Notes: generated by a model not told the origin, from the letters alone. Positions 32,743 to 43,181 are shown, counted from the first letter of the stretch. The stretch: DNA of 51,139 nt from Paracoccaceae bacterium (GCA_023260655.1 JALQUU010000015.1:1-51139), one strand, 5' to 3'. Numbers and translations: made by a program.

Positions 32743-34383
32743 ATGGCACTAAATCTTTCCATGCCCGGTCAAACGGAGCTCAAGCCCCGTATCATCGTTT
32801 TCGGTGTAGGCGGTGCAGGCGGTAACGCCGTAAACAACATGATCCAGCAAGAGCTGTCTGGTTGCGATTTCGTCGTCGCCAACACCGACGCTCAGGCGCT
32901 CGCTCAAAGCAGCGCCGAGAGCCGGATCCAGCTCGGCGTGAAGGTCACCGAAGGTCTCGGCGCAGGTGCCAAGGCATCGGTCGGTGCAGCCGCGGCAGAG
33001 GAAAGCATCGAACAGATCGTCGATCATCTGGCGGGCGCACACATGTGCTTCATCACCGCTGGCATGGGCGGCGGCACGGGCACGGGCGCTGCTCCCATCA
33101 TCGCGCAAGCGGCACGTGAGCTTGGCGTTCTGACGGTGGGCGTGGTCACCAAGCCCTTCCAGTTCGAAGGTGCGAAGCGCATGCGTCAGGCCGAAGAGGG
33201 CGTCGAGGCGCTCCAGAAGGTCGTCGATACGCTGATCATCATCCCGAACCAGAACCTCTTCCGTCTCGCCAACGAGAAAACCACCTTCACCGAAGCCTTC
33301 GCCATGGCGGATGATGTGCTTTATCAAGGTGTTAAGGGTGTGACTGACCTTATGGTCCGCCCCGGCATGATCAACCTCGACTTCGCGGACGTCCGCTCCG
33401 TGATGGACGAGATGGGCAAAGCCATGATGGGCACCGGCGAAGCCACCGGCGAGGATCGCGCGATCCAGGCGGCGGAAAAAGCCATCGCTAACCCGCTCCT
33501 CGACGAGATCTCGCTCAAGGGCGCGAAGGGTGTTCTCATCAACATCACCGGCGGCCACGATCTTACCCTCTTCGAACTCGACGAAGCGGCGAACCGCATC
33601 CGCGAAGAGGTCGATCCCGACGCGAACATCATCGTTGGTTCCACCCTCGACGACTCGATGCAGGGCGCAATGCGCGTCTCCGTCGTGGCAACGGGCATCG
33701 ATGCCGCTGAAGTGAAGCAAGAGCTTCCGGTTCCGCGCCGTCCGATGGCAAAGCCGCTGACCCAGGCTGTTTCGGCAGAAGCCCCGCGCGCAGAGCCGAT
33801 TGCAGCACCGGTACAGGCCGCAACGCTTTCGGTCACCTCCGTTTCGGCAGCACCCGCTCCGGCACCGGCCCCCGCGAAAGAACCGTCGCTTTTTGACGAC
33901 CAGTTCGATGCGCACCGAGCTGCAGCCGAAGAGCAAGCCGAGGACATCTTCGAAGACGAGTATGAAGATGAAGCCGCAGACATGCTGCCGCCGCCGGCCT
34001 ACCAGCCCGCACCGCAGCAGATGCGGCACCGCCCCGAAGAGTTCACCGCTCCGCAGCGCCCCGTCGCCGGAACGCCCTCGCCGGAAGCGCTTCAGCGCCT
34101 TCAAGCGGCTGTTCAGCGCACTGCACCTGCGGCTCAGCCGGTCGCTCAACAACGCCCTGCGCCGCAGCCCGAACCCGAGCGCGGCTCGCGTTTCGGCATC
34201 AATTCGCTGATCAACCGGATGACCGGCAACGCCGCCGAGACTGCGCCCCAGCCGCAGCGCCAGCAGCCCGCCGTTCGCGCGCAAGCGGCCCAGCCGCAAA
34301 TGGCGCCGAAGCCGCGCACCGAGCCCACGAACGAGCAGGAACGGATCGAGATTCCCGCCTTCCTGCGTCGTCAGGCGAACTGA
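32743..34383 (+). CDS. ftsZ: cell division GTPase FtsZ
   Basis: 546 residues, long compared with E. coli (383) but usual for alphaproteobacteria. The tubulin-like GTPase core covers about 1-320 with [12 protein letters not shown], the GGGTGTGA signature at 109-116, and [12 protein letters not shown] linker of about 210 residues rich in A, P, Q and E follows, and then [13 protein letters not shown], containing the conserved C-terminal peptide that binds FtsA and other partners. Forms the septal ring. A strong terminator follows 22 bases after the stop. Confidence 0.98.
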   Translation: MALNLSMPGQTELKPRIIVFGVGGAGGNAVNNMIQQELSGCDFVVANTDAQALAQSSAESRIQLGVKVTEGLGAGAKASVGAAAAEESIEQIVDHLAGAHMCFITAGMGGGTGTGAAPIIAQAARELGVLTVGVVTKPFQFEGAKRMRQAEEGVEALQKVVDTLIIIPNQNLFRLANEKTTFTEAFAMADDVLYQGVKGVTDLMVRPGMINLDFADVRSVMDEMGKAMMGTGEATGEDRAIQAAEKAIANPLLDEISLKGAKGVLINITGGHDLTLFELDEAANRIREEVDPDANIIVGSTLDDSMQGAMRVSVVATGIDAAEVKQELPVPRRPMAKPLTQAVSAEAPRAEPIAAPVQAATLSVTSVSAAPAPAPAPAKEPSLFDDQFDAHRAAAEEQAEDIFEDEYEDEAADMLPPPAYQPAPQQMRHRPEEFTAPQRPVAGTPSPEALQRLQAAVQRTAPAAQPVAQQRPAPQPEPERGSRFGINSLINRMTGNAAETAPQPQRQQPAVRAQAAQPQMAPKPRTEPTNEQERIEIPAFLRRQAN

Positions 34384-34404
34384 TCCGGCTCACATTTTTT
34401 CTGG

Positions 34405-34432
34405 AAAAGGCCGCCTTTTGGGCGGCCTTTTT
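34405..34432 (+). terminator. Rho-independent terminator after ftsZ
   Basis: AAAAGGCCGCC, loop TTTTG, GGCGGCCTTTT, then more T. Perfect eleven-base stem; it ends the dcw transcript. Confidence 0.92.
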
Positions 34433-34587
34433 CGTTATTTATCAAGAGAATACCAAGCCGTTGGCAATGCGGCGCCGACCGTTTCAGTGCATGTAACATT
34501 GCGTTGCAAAGAGTGAGTTGAGCCTTCCCGAACGAAACTTTACCTCTGACGCAACTTCGCCTCAGGGCAGCACTGCGTGAGGATTCC

Positions 34588-35508
34588 TTGCAGACCACCG
34601 TTCAGAACGCGATCACCTTCTCCGGCGTCGGCCTCCATAGCGGAGCGCCGGTCACGATGGTCATCCGTCCAGCCACCTCCGGGTTCGGCATCCAGTTCTC
34701 GCGCGTAGACCTGCACCCGACCGACGCCCGCGTTCCCGCGATCTGGAACGCGGTCAACCAGTCGCCGCTCTGCACCCGTATCGAGAATGCCAACGGTGTT
34801 TCGGTCTCGACCATCGAACACGTGATGGCAGCCCTCGTGGGCTGTGGCGTGCATAACGCGCTGATCGAATTGGACGGCCCCGAAGCGCCAATCCTTGATG
34901 GCTCCTCTATCGAATACGTCCGTGCCCTGCTCGCAGCGGGCTTGCGCTCGCTCGACGCCCCTGTGGTGGCGATCGAAGTCCTCAAGCCTGTCGAAGCGCG
35001 CCGTGGTGAGGCCTTTGCCCGCCTCGTGCCGGGCGAGGGGCTGCAGATCGATTTCCGCATCGATTTCGAAGACAAGGCCATCGGCACCCAGTTCAAGCGC
35101 ATGAACATGTCGAACGGCAGCTTCGTGCGTGAGTTGTCCGATAGCCGCACCTTCTGCCGCAAGTCCGACGTAGAAGCGATGCGCGCCCAAGGGCTGGCAC
35201 TTGGCGGCACGATGGAAAACGCCGTTGTTGTCGATGGTGACGCTGTTCTCTCGCCGGGTGGCCTGCGCCATAGTGACGAGGCCGTGCGCCATAAGATGTT
35301 GGATGCATTAGGCGATCTGGCTTTGGCAGGCGCTCCGATCATTGGCCATTACGTCGGTCACCGTGCGGGCCATGCCCTCACGAATGACCTGCTTCGCGCT
35401 CTTTTCGCGGACCCGACCATCTACCGCCTGATCGAATGCACCGAAGCGCAAGCGGCGCTTTTGCCGGGTGCTGGAGTGCACGCAGGCGAGTTGCCGCGTG
35501 TCGCTTAA
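34588..35508 (+). CDS. lpxC: UDP-3-O-acyl-N-acetylglucosamine deacetylase LpxC
   Basis: 306 residues, starting at TTG 34588 with GAGG five bases upstream; no ATG fits the consensus start MQTTVQNAITFSGVGLHSG. LpxC is the zinc enzyme of the committed step in lipid A synthesis. STIEHVMAALVGCGV supplies the first zinc histidine; VRHKMLDALGDLALAG gives the other two ligands; AGHALTNDLLRAL holds the catalytic histidine region. This placement after ftsZ is the general proteobacterial order. Confidence 0.96.
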   Translation: MQTTVQNAITFSGVGLHSGAPVTMVIRPATSGFGIQFSRVDLHPTDARVPAIWNAVNQSPLCTRIENANGVSVSTIEHVMAALVGCGVHNALIELDGPEAPILDGSSIEYVRALLAAGLRSLDAPVVAIEVLKPVEARRGEAFARLVPGEGLQIDFRIDFEDKAIGTQFKRMNMSNGSFVRELSDSRTFCRKSDVEAMRAQGLALGGTMENAVVVDGDAVLSPGGLRHSDEAVRHKMLDALGDLALAGAPIIGHYVGHRAGHALTNDLLRALFADPTIYRLIECTEAQAALLPGAGVHAGELPRVA

Positions 35509-35640
35509 TCCTTTGCGATAACTCAACCGCAACAATTTGTGCCAAAGGCGTTTTGCCTCGCATTTTTATGTGCTAGACCGCTCTACAATTGGGTCGTATC
35601 GCATGGCGAACGAAGCTTAGAAACTAGGGTGGGAACAGGC

Positions 35641-36489
35641 ATGGCGGGCAAAGGATCCACGGCGCTGCTGGTCGCAGGCGGTCTGGTGATGCTTCTGCTT
35701 CTTGGTTGCGGAAACAGTAGTGATCCGCGTCAGGCTGGCGTTCCGATGGAAACCTACACCGCCGAGCAGATTTTCGGGCGGGGCGAGTTCGAACTGGATC
35801 GCGGCAAAGCCGAGGATGCGGCTTTCTATTTCAGCGAAATCGAACGGCTTTACCCCTATTCCGACTGGACCAAGCGCGCTCTCATCATGCAAGCTTTCGC
35901 CTTCCATCAGGCTAAGGATTACCCGAACAGCCGTGCGGCTGCGCAGCGCTTCATCGACTTCTATCCACTGGATGACGATGCGGCTTATGCCCAGTATTTG
36001 CTGGCGCTGAGCTACTATGACCAGATCGACGAAGTGGGCAGGGATCAGGGCCTTACCTTCCAGGCTTTGCAAGCGCTCCGCACTGTGATCGAGCGTTATC
36101 CGGATAGCGAATATTCGCGTTCCGCCCTGTTGAAATTCGATCTCGCCTTCGGCCACCTCGCGTCGAAGGAAATGGAAATCGGCCGTTACTACCTGAAGAA
36201 AAAGCACTACAGCGCCGCGATCAACCGTTTCCGCGCTGTGGTCGAGGATTTCCAGACCACGAGCCATACCGCTGAAGCCCTGCACCGTTTGGTGGAGGCC
36301 TACCTTTCGCTCGGCCTGACGGACGAAGCGCAAACGGCCGGGGCGATTCTGGGGCATAACTTCCGTTCGTCTGACTGGTACGAGGACAGCTACAAGCTCC
36401 TGACGGGGCGTGGGCTGGAACTCGAAGCCGCGGGCGACAGCTGGTTGCGCCAGATCTACCGTCAGACCATCAAGGGCCAATGGCTCTAA
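35641..36489 (+). CDS. bamD: outer-membrane assembly lipoprotein BamD
   Basis: 282 residues. Lipoprotein signal with LLLLGC and lipid-modified Cys23, then five TPR-like repeats (for example GRGEFELDRGKAEDAAFYFSEIERLYPYSDW). BamD is the essential partner of BamA in inserting beta-barrel proteins into the outer membrane. ATG at 35641 follows AGGGTGGGAACAGGC; an earlier in-frame ATG gives a leader without a signal-peptide pattern. The 3' end is 37 bases from recN. Confidence 0.93.
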   Translation: MAGKGSTALLVAGGLVMLLLLGCGNSSDPRQAGVPMETYTAEQIFGRGEFELDRGKAEDAAFYFSEIERLYPYSDWTKRALIMQAFAFHQAKDYPNSRAAAQRFIDFYPLDDDAAYAQYLLALSYYDQIDEVGRDQGLTFQALQALRTVIERYPDSEYSRSALLKFDLAFGHLASKEMEIGRYYLKKKHYSAAINRFRAVVEDFQTTSHTAEALHRLVEAYLSLGLTDEAQTAGAILGHNFRSSDWYEDSYKLLTGRGLELEAAGDSWLRQIYRQTIKGQWL

Positions 36490-36526
36490 GGGCCAAACCG
36501 GTGCTTGGGGCCGAAAGGTAACGGAT

Positions 36527-38185
36527 ATGCTGCGCGCGTTCGAAATCCGCGACATGCTGCTGATCGACAAGCTTGATCTGGAGTTCCAGCCGGGGCTGAA
36601 CGTGCTCACGGGGGAAACTGGCGCGGGCAAGTCGATCCTGCTCGACACTCTGGGCTTTGTGCTGGGCTGGCGCGGCCGGGCCGAGCTGGTGCGCCAAGGG
36701 GCGGAGCAGGGGGAAGTGGTGGCGGTGTTCGAATTGCCCGCAGGCCATCCCGCTTACGGCATTCTAGAAGAAGCCGGTATGCCTGTTGAAGACGATCTGA
36801 TACTACGCCGTGTGAATTCCAAGGACGGGCGTAAGACCGCATGGATCAATGATCGCCGGGCCTCTGGCGAGGTTTTGCGGGCGGTTTCGGAAACGCTTGT
36901 GGAGCTGCACGGCCAGCTTGATGACCGGGGCTTCCTTGATCCCAAAGGCCATCGCGCCATTCTGGACAGCTACGCAGGCCATTCGCCGCTCCTAGAGGCT
37001 GTTTCTGCGGCCTGGAGCGCGCGGCAAGCTGCCCGGCGGTCGCTGACGCAAGAAGAAGCGGCGCTGGCCAAGGCGCAGGCGGAGGAGGATTATCTCCGTC
37101 ACGCAGTCGCGGAACTCGACAAGCTTTCGCCAGAGCCGGGTGAAGAGGCCGAGCTTGATGCGAAGCGCCGCCGGATGCAGGCGGGCGTCAAGATCCGCGA
37201 AGACGTGGCGCGGGCTTTCGCCTTGTTGGGGCCGGAAGCGGCAGAGGGCGCTTTGGGGGATGCGAACCGCTGGCTGGAGGGGGTGGCTGATCAGGCCGAT
37301 GGCGCGCTCGATGCGCCAATCGAAGCCCTCGCACGTGCCTTCGACGCGCTTTCGGAGGCGCAGGCAGGCGTTGAGGCCGCGCTGGAGGGCATGGAATTCG
37401 ATCCGCGGGATCTGGAGCAAGCCGAAGAGCGCTTGTTCGCCATTCGTGGCTTGGCGCGCAAGCATGGCGTTGCGCCGGACGATCTCGCAAGTTTTGCCGA
37501 TACGCTCAGGGAGCGGCTGGCGGCTTTGGATGCAGGCGCGGGGAATATTGCGGCGCTGAAGAAGCGCATGGCGGAAGCCGATGCGGCCTATGACGCGGCA
37601 GCGTGGGCACTGACGGCGTCGCGGCAAGAGGCCTCGGCGCGGCTAGATGTGGCAGTGGCTTTGGAACTGGCACCGCTGAAAATGGAACGCGCGCAATTCA
37701 GCACCGTTATCACTGCCGAAGCGGCTTCGAGCGAGGGTGTTGACGCGGTGGAATTCACCGTGGCCACCAATCCCGGCGCGCCTCCGGGGCCCTTGGGCAA
37801 GATCGCGTCGGGCGGCGAATTGAGCCGCTTCATGCTCGCGTTGAAAGTATGCCTCAGCGAGAACCGCAATGCGGCGCGCACGATGATCTTTGACGAGATC
37901 GACCGTGGCGTAGGCGGCGCGACGGCTGACGCCGTGGGGCGGCGCTTGGCGGCTTTGGCCGAAAGCGGGCAGGTACTTGTGGTGACCCATAGCCCGCAGG
38001 TGGCGGCGCTCGGGGCGCACCATTGGCGGGTGGAGAAGCGTGTGGAGGGCGAGATGACGCTCTCGACTGTAACACCCCTCTCGGACGATGCACGTGTGGA
38101 CGAGATTGCGCGTATGGTGGCGGGTGACCGTATCACAGAAGAAGCACGCGGCGCGGCACGGGCCTTGCTGGCGGCTTCGCTTTAA
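36527..38185 (+). CDS. recN: DNA repair protein RecN
   Basis: 552 residues, an SMC-like protein for double-strand break repair. GETGAGKS at 29-36 is Walker A; VELHGQLDDRGFLDPKGHRAILD is a RecN hallmark; a coiled-coil centre (about 150-350) separates it from the ABC signature GKIASGGELSRFMLALK and Walker B TMIFDEIDRGVGGATA. VVTHSPQVAALG completes the ATPase. The earlier frame overlaps bamD and has no homology, so ATG 36527 with AAAGG upstream is chosen. No SOS box was seen in its short leader. Confidence 0.95.
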   Translation: MLRAFEIRDMLLIDKLDLEFQPGLNVLTGETGAGKSILLDTLGFVLGWRGRAELVRQGAEQGEVVAVFELPAGHPAYGILEEAGMPVEDDLILRRVNSKDGRKTAWINDRRASGEVLRAVSETLVELHGQLDDRGFLDPKGHRAILDSYAGHSPLLEAVSAAWSARQAARRSLTQEEAALAKAQAEEDYLRHAVAELDKLSPEPGEEAELDAKRRRMQAGVKIREDVARAFALLGPEAAEGALGDANRWLEGVADQADGALDAPIEALARAFDALSEAQAGVEAALEGMEFDPRDLEQAEERLFAIRGLARKHGVAPDDLASFADTLRERLAALDAGAGNIAALKKRMAEADAAYDAAAWALTASRQEASARLDVAVALELAPLKMERAQFSTVITAEAASSEGVDAVEFTVATNPGAPPGPLGKIASGGELSRFMLALKVCLSENRNAARTMIFDEIDRGVGGATADAVGRRLAALAESGQVLVVTHSPQVAALGAHHWRVEKRVEGEMTLSTVTPLSDDARVDEIARMVAGDRITEEARGAARALLAASL

Positions 38186-38271
38186 TCCCTCTCTTGGACT
38201 AAGCCTCGAATTGTCCTAGAGAAACCATGGGGACAACACGCCTGAACGGTGGAGAAGGGGAGGCTGACGCG

Positions 38272-39954
38272 ATGCCAGAGAGCATCCGTGACAACCTGAA
38301 AGCGGGCGCAGCTGCGGCTTGGGTGTGGGTGCTGCACGTCTTGCGGACGATCCGCCGGAAAGGGCCGACGCAGGTCCAGTTCTGGTTGATTGCGCTTCTG
38401 ATCGGTATTGCCGCTGGCATGGCCGCGCTTCTGTTCCGGAAGGGCATTCATGCGCTGGAAATGCTGACCTATGGCGCACGCGACCCTCTGCGGCTGCACT
38501 CTTTTGCGGAAAGCCTGCCATGGTATTGGCTGGTGGCTATCCCGGCACTTGGCGGACTTTTGGTGGGGATCATCCTGCACCGGTTCACGCCGGATGGGCG
38601 CGCGCGCGCCGTTGCGGATGTGATTGAAGGGGCTGCCACGAATAACGGGCGTGTGGAGGTGAAGGCGGGCATCGCGTCGGCACTGGCCTCTCTCATCACG
38701 CTTGGGACAGGGGGATCGAGCGGCCGGGAAGGGCCGGTGGTGCACCTCGCGTCGATCATTTCCTCTTGGGTAAGCGAGCGTATCCATGCCGACGGGATCA
38801 CAGGACGTGATTTGCTGGGCTGTGCCGTGGCGGCGGCAGTTTCGGCGAGCTTCAACGCGCCGATCGCAGGCGCGCTCTTTGCGCTGGAAGTGGTGTTACG
38901 GCACTTCGCGGTGCATGCCTTCGCCCCAATCGTGATTGCGGCGGTGGCGGGCACGGTGATCAACCGCTTGGCCTTCGGGGATGTGACGGAATTCGTCCTG
39001 ACATCGACCACGGCGCTCCGGTTCTACATCGAGCTTCCGGCGTTTCTGGCTCTCGGGCTGACCTGCGGTTTGGTTGCTACTGCCTTGATGAAAGGGATCT
39101 TCTTCGCGGAGGACGTGGGGAACTGGTTGCAGGCCAAGACGGGTTTGCCACGCTGGTTGCGACCCGGGTTTGCTGGGCTTCTCTTGGGCGGGCTGGCGGT
39201 GTTCTTTCCCCATATCATCGGGGTGGGTTACGAGACCACCTCGGCGGCGCTGACGGGGCGGCTTTTGTGGCATGAAGCGATTGTTTTTGCTGTGCTGAAA
39301 GCCGTGGCCGTGGCGATCACTTTCGGGGGGCGCATGGGGGGCGGCATTTTCTCTCCGTCGCTGATGATGGGGGCGCTGACGGGACTTGCGTTCGGGTTTA
39401 TCGCTACCGGGGTTTTCCCCAATATGTCAGGCTCTTACACGCTTTACGCTTTGGCGGGTATGGGGGCTGTTGCGGCGGCTGTTCTGGGGGCTCCGATTTC
39501 GACCACGCTGATCGTTTTCGAGATGACGGGCGACTGGCAAACGGGCCTTGCGGTGATGGTGGCGGTTTCGCTTTCAACCGCTTTGGCTTCGCGGCTGGTG
39601 GATCGGTCGTTCTTCCTTACGCAGTTGGAGCGGCGGGGCGTGCATGTGGCAGCGGGGCCGCAGGCCTATCTGCTGGCGATGTTCCGCGCGGGCACGATCC
39701 TACGGAAATCCGGTGATCCGGGGGCTGCGCCAGAAGAGCGGTTGGCGGAAATGGTCGAGGACGGGATCGCGGTGGATTTCAATGCCACCTTGGAAGAGGC
39801 GATGCCGATGTTCGAGCGGGCGGGTACGCCTTTCTTGCCTGTGACCGGATTGGTGGAGGGCGAGCGCGTGATTTTGGGGGCGCTTTTCCATGTGGACGCG
39901 TTGAAGACCTACAACAAGGCCTTGGCGGCGACGGCGGCGGAAGAGCATTCTTAA
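38272..39954 (+). CDS. ClC-family chloride channel/transporter with C-terminal CBS region
   Basis: 560 residues. Ten or more membrane helices. The selectivity-filter segment GSSGREGP carries the gating glutamate E153, and the second segment GGIFSPSLMMGA matches GxFxP; NAPIAGALFALEVVLRHF holds the inner glutamate position. The first ClC motif GSGIP is not evident (the region reads RAVADVIEGAA), as in a subset of bacterial ClCs. The last 120 residues fit a CBS-like domain. ATG 38272 has a strong ribosome site AAGGGGAGG at 38255-38263; ATG 38227 would add 15 residues. Ion specificity and antiport cannot be decided from sequence. Confidence 0.88.
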   Translation: MPESIRDNLKAGAAAAWVWVLHVLRTIRRKGPTQVQFWLIALLIGIAAGMAALLFRKGIHALEMLTYGARDPLRLHSFAESLPWYWLVAIPALGGLLVGIILHRFTPDGRARAVADVIEGAATNNGRVEVKAGIASALASLITLGTGGSSGREGPVVHLASIISSWVSERIHADGITGRDLLGCAVAAAVSASFNAPIAGALFALEVVLRHFAVHAFAPIVIAAVAGTVINRLAFGDVTEFVLTSTTALRFYIELPAFLALGLTCGLVATALMKGIFFAEDVGNWLQAKTGLPRWLRPGFAGLLLGGLAVFFPHIIGVGYETTSAALTGRLLWHEAIVFAVLKAVAVAITFGGRMGGGIFSPSLMMGALTGLAFGFIATGVFPNMSGSYTLYALAGMGAVAAAVLGAPISTTLIVFEMTGDWQTGLAVMVAVSLSTALASRLVDRSFFLTQLERRGVHVAAGPQAYLLAMFRAGTILRKSGDPGAAPEERLAEMVEDGIAVDFNATLEEAMPMFERAGTPFLPVTGLVEGERVILGALFHVDALKTYNKALAATAAEEHS

Positions 39955-40022
39955 CGCGCCATAGTTGTGCCAATATCCTCTGGCAAAACAGGTAATGTTT
40001 TCAATTGCCTTGCGAGTTTGCC

Positions 40023-40706
40023 GTGACGATTTCAGAGCCGATTTCCGTTCCCGTTTCAGACACCGCATTGCGGACGGCCCTGTTCGTGGATAGTGATAAT
40101 CTGCCAGTGGCCCATGCCGGCCGCGTTTTGCGCGCGGCGGGGCGCGGGGTGGGCCTTGCCCGGGTCTACGGGAATATGGAGCTGAAGGTCTGGGCCGAGG
40201 CGACGGGCTTTCGCAAGGTGCATGCGGGTTCGGGGAAGAATGCGGCGGACATGCTTCTTTGTATCGACGCAGTGGATGCGTGGCATTCCGGGTGTTTTGA
40301 CCGGGTTGTGATTGCGACTTCTGATAGGGATTTCAGCCATTTAGCGCATTGGCTGCGAGAGCGGGGTGCGTTTGTTCTGGGGCTTGGAGAAGAGAAGGCA
40401 CTCGCTGCGCTGCGCCATGCCTGTTCGCAATGGGTGAAGCTTGTGCCGCCCCAGAAGGTCGAGCTGCGGAAGGTCAGCCCTTTGGAAAGCGCTGTGATTG
40501 AAACCCTTCGAAGCGGGCCGTTAACGACTTCTCAACTCAATCAAGCACTTGGGCAGCGCTTCAAGATATCCGGAACTCCGGAAAAGAACTGGGCGCGTTG
40601 GATCGGCGCGCGCCCTGATCTTTTCAAGATTACGGAGCAAGGCGTGGCCCTGAACCGCGCTCAATTCAATCAGACGCGTTCGATCGTGACTTTATCGGTG
40701 GCGTAG
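40023..40706 (+). CDS. NYN-domain protein (PIN-like nuclease fold)
   Basis: 227 residues. The first 140 residues form a NYN/DUF88 domain with conserved acidic sites: [25 protein letters not shown] and [30 protein letters not shown]. Aspartates at these places bind Mg in PIN-like RNases. The C-terminal 80 residues resemble a winged OST-HTH/LOTUS-like domain ([15 protein letters not shown]), an RNA-binding module often fused to NYN. GTG 40023 follows GCGAG; TTG 40005 is an alternative. The 3' end overlaps the convergent DUF427 gene by 37 bases. RNA processing is likely but the target is unknown. Confidence 0.78.
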   Translation: MTISEPISVPVSDTALRTALFVDSDNLPVAHAGRVLRAAGRGVGLARVYGNMELKVWAEATGFRKVHAGSGKNAADMLLCIDAVDAWHSGCFDRVVIATSDRDFSHLAHWLRERGAFVLGLGEEKALAALRHACSQWVKLVPPQKVELRKVSPLESAVIETLRSGPLTTSQLNQALGQRFKISGTPEKNWARWIGARPDLFKITEQGVALNRAQFNQTRSIVTLSVA

Positions 40707-41014
40707 AAGGCGATGTGGCCTTTGATGCGTTCCATGCCAGCTTTCGGGTTCTCGTAGGACCAAGCCGCGTTTTCGAGCGTGGTGCTTTTGGTGACGATGG
40801 AGAAATAGCGGGCCTCGCCTTTATGCACGCAGGTGGTTTTGTGCGCGGTTTCGTCGAGGAAGATCGTGGCGATATCTTCGCGGGGGAAGTAGATCACGAA
40901 GGGCATCTCGCCTTCGGTGAGTTCGAGCGCGTTGGTGCTTTCGCCAAGGACGGCACCGCCAGCGCGGACGACCCACGTGCCTTCGGCTTTGCGGATGCGG
41001 ATATGGTCAGACAT
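40670..41014 (-). CDS. DUF427 family protein
   Basis: 114 residues, a complete DUF427 domain: [46 protein letters not shown], and [22 protein letters not shown]. Proteins of this fold are common in bacteria and fungi; their function is unclear. The 3' end overlaps the NYN gene in a convergent manner. Confidence 0.85.
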   Translation of the reverse strand: MSDHIRIRKAEGTWVVRAGGAVLGESTNALELTEGEMPFVIYFPREDIATIFLDETAHKTTCVHKGEARYFSIVTKSTTLENAAWSYENPKAGMERIKGHIAFYATDKVTIERV

Positions 41015-41068
41015 GATGATTCCCTGTTCTGTCGCGGCGTGATGCCATGCGTTTATGACATGCCCGCG

Positions 41069-42871
41069 TCAGACTGCGCGGGTCGATTGCTCTAGCCATA
41101 CACGTGCAGCGTCACTGAGACGAGGGCCGATTCTGTCGCGGCAGGTTCGGTGATATTGGTTAATCCAAAGTTTCTCGTCCGGTGAGAGCATTTCCGGACG
41201 GATCAAGCGAAGGTCGATGGGCACCCAAGTGAGGGTTTCAAAGGTGTATTGGGCGCGGTTGTCTGCCCCTTCGAGGGCGGGGGCCTCTTCGACGACGATC
41301 AGGTTTTCGATGCGGATCCCGAAGGCGCCTTCGCGGTAATAGCCCGGTTCGTTGGAGAGGATCATGCCCGGTTGCAGCGGGATTTCCGAGACGCGGCTGA
41401 TGCGCTGCGGGCCTTCGTGAACGCAGAGATAAACGCCGACGCCATGGCCTGTACCGTGGTCGAAATCCTGCCCCGCGACCCAGAGCGGGAAACGGGCGAT
41501 GGCGTCGAGGTCGCGGCCCGCGAGGCCTTTCGGGAAGCGCAGGCGGGAGATGCCGATCATGCCTTGGAGCACGCGGGTGAACTGGGTGCGCGCCTCGTCA
41601 GATGGTTGGCCGACAGGCAGGGTGCGGGTGATGTCGGTGGTACCGTCGATGTACTGGCCGCCCGAGTCGACGACGATCAGATGCCCGTCTTCCAAGCGTT
41701 TGTTGGTGGTTTCGGTGACGCGGTAATGCATGATCGCGCCGTGTTCGCCGGTGCCGGCGATGGTATCGAAGGAGATGTCGAGGAGCGCGTTGGTGGCGCG
41801 GCGGTAACCTTCGAGGGCGGTGACGACGTCGATTTCCGTCAGGCTTCCAACGGGTTGCGCATCGAACCATGTGAGAAACTCGCACATCGCGGCACCGTCG
41901 CGGAGGTGGGCTTCGCGGGTGGCGGCGATTTCGGCGGGGTTCTTGGCGGCTTTGGGGAGGAGGCAGGGATCCTGACCTGCGACCCATGCGATGCCGGCCT
42001 CTTCCAGCTCCTGCACCACGAGAATGGGGGCGCTGCCACGATCCACGCGGACGGGGCCTTGGAGGGTGTGGAGGGCCGGAATGAAGGCCTCGACAGGGCG
42101 CGGTGTGATCTCGGGGCCGAGATGGGCTTTGACCTCGGGCGTGAGTTTTTCTGGTGCCATGAAGAGGGTGAGGTAGCCCGTGTCATGGAGGATCGCGAAG
42201 CCGTGCGGGAGGGGGTTCTTGGCGATGTCCGATCCTCGGATATTGAGGAGCCACGCGAGGCAGTCGGGCAGGGTGATGACAGCGGATTTCTGGCCCAGCG
42301 TGCGCAGCATTGCGGCGAGGCGGGTGCGTTTCGAGGCATGGGTTTCGCCAGCCAGATCATCGGGATAGGCGATGACCTTGCCGCAAGGCGGGGCGGGCTG
42401 ATCGGGCCAGATGCGATCCACGAGATTGCGGGTGGGCTGGAGGCTGACGCCGGAGCCTTGGAGGGCGGTTTCGGCTTCGGAAATCTGGTCGGGCGTGTGG
42501 AGCCACGGATCATAGGCGACGGTGCCACCTTCGGGGAGCGCCTCGCGGAGCCAAGGGCCGAGCTTGGTTTCGGGCCAAGGCACGGGGGTAAAATGGGCGG
42601 TATCGACTTGGGATTTCACTTGGGTGCGGTAGCGACCGTCGATGAAGACGCCGACGCGGTCTTGCAGCGCGGCGCAGAAGCCTGCGGAGCCTGTGAAGCC
42701 TGTAAGCCATTGCAAACGCTCGTCGCGCGGGGCGACGTATTCCCCTTGATGGGCGTCAGCGCGAGGGATGAGGAAGCCCGAGAGATGCTCGCGGGCCATG
42801 AGGTCGCGGAGGGATTTGAGGCGCGCGGGCCCCTGATCGCGGCGGGCGGCATCGGAAAAGGACTGGAACAT
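41069..42871 (-). CDS. M24-family aminopeptidase P (Xaa-Pro)
   Basis: 600 residues, the three-domain form of aminopeptidase P (like eukaryotic XPNPEP1). Two N-terminal creatinase-like domains precede a pita-bread catalytic domain with metal ligands in VDSGGQYIDGTTDITRT, HGTGHGVGVYLCVHEGPQ, LSNEPGYYREGAFGIRIENLIVV and FETLTWVPID. It removes N-terminal residues before proline, releasing amino acids from peptides in the cytosol. AAGGAG precedes the ATG at 42871. Confidence 0.93.
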   Translation of the reverse strand: MFQSFSDAARRDQGPARLKSLRDLMAREHLSGFLIPRADAHQGEYVAPRDERLQWLTGFTGSAGFCAALQDRVGVFIDGRYRTQVKSQVDTAHFTPVPWPETKLGPWLREALPEGGTVAYDPWLHTPDQISEAETALQGSGVSLQPTRNLVDRIWPDQPAPPCGKVIAYPDDLAGETHASKRTRLAAMLRTLGQKSAVITLPDCLAWLLNIRGSDIAKNPLPHGFAILHDTGYLTLFMAPEKLTPEVKAHLGPEITPRPVEAFIPALHTLQGPVRVDRGSAPILVVQELEEAGIAWVAGQDPCLLPKAAKNPAEIAATREAHLRDGAAMCEFLTWFDAQPVGSLTEIDVVTALEGYRRATNALLDISFDTIAGTGEHGAIMHYRVTETTNKRLEDGHLIVVDSGGQYIDGTTDITRTLPVGQPSDEARTQFTRVLQGMIGISRLRFPKGLAGRDLDAIARFPLWVAGQDFDHGTGHGVGVYLCVHEGPQRISRVSEIPLQPGMILSNEPGYYREGAFGIRIENLIVVEEAPALEGADNRAQYTFETLTWVPIDLRLIRPEMLSPDEKLWINQYHRTCRDRIGPRLSDAARVWLEQSTRAV

Positions 42872-43097
42872 CGGGCGACTCCTTGGGGTATGGCAGCAGT
42901 AAGGCGCGAGGACCTGTGAAGAGCAAGAGGTAGGCGGATAAAGGGCTGGAAAACTTGGTTAATCGGGGCGGGAGGGGCGAAAATCCGGTGTATGGATTGC
43001 GTCTGGCTTGTTTATGGCTTGCATCATGACGTTGGTGCAGGATTTCGGGCGTTAAGCGGGCGCGCGGGGCCGGGCCCATGGAGAGGCGGCGCACGCC

Positions 43098-43126
43098 GGG
43101 GCTCTGCCCCGGACCCCGGGATATTT
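43098..43126 (-). repeat. dispersed intergenic repeat, GAAATATCCCGGGG type
   Basis: GGGGCTCTGCCCC hairpin followed by GGACCCCGGGATATTTC. It is the same element as at 1126, 4740 and 22732. Confidence 0.6.
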
Positions 43127-43150
43127 CAGCCAATATGAAACGGGGAAACG

Positions 43151-43173
43151 AAAACCCCGGCGCGAGGCCGGGG
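43151..43173 (-). terminator. Rho-independent terminator of cobT
   Basis: On the minus strand: CCCCGGC, loop CTCGC, GCCGGGG, then TTTT. It lies nine bases after the cobT stop. Confidence 0.88.
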
Positions 43174-43181
43174 CATCAGAG

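Larger units (their letters stand above)
42872..43181. other. 310-base gap between cobT and the aminopeptidase gene
   Basis: No gene was seen. It contains a dispersed intergenic repeat (43098-43126) and the cobT terminator (43151-43173). Confidence 0.6.

Noticed and set aside
41249-42919. Long plus-strand open frame opposite the aminopeptidase P gene
   Set aside because: Antisense shadow with very biased composition; the minus-strand protein has complete metal-binding motifs.
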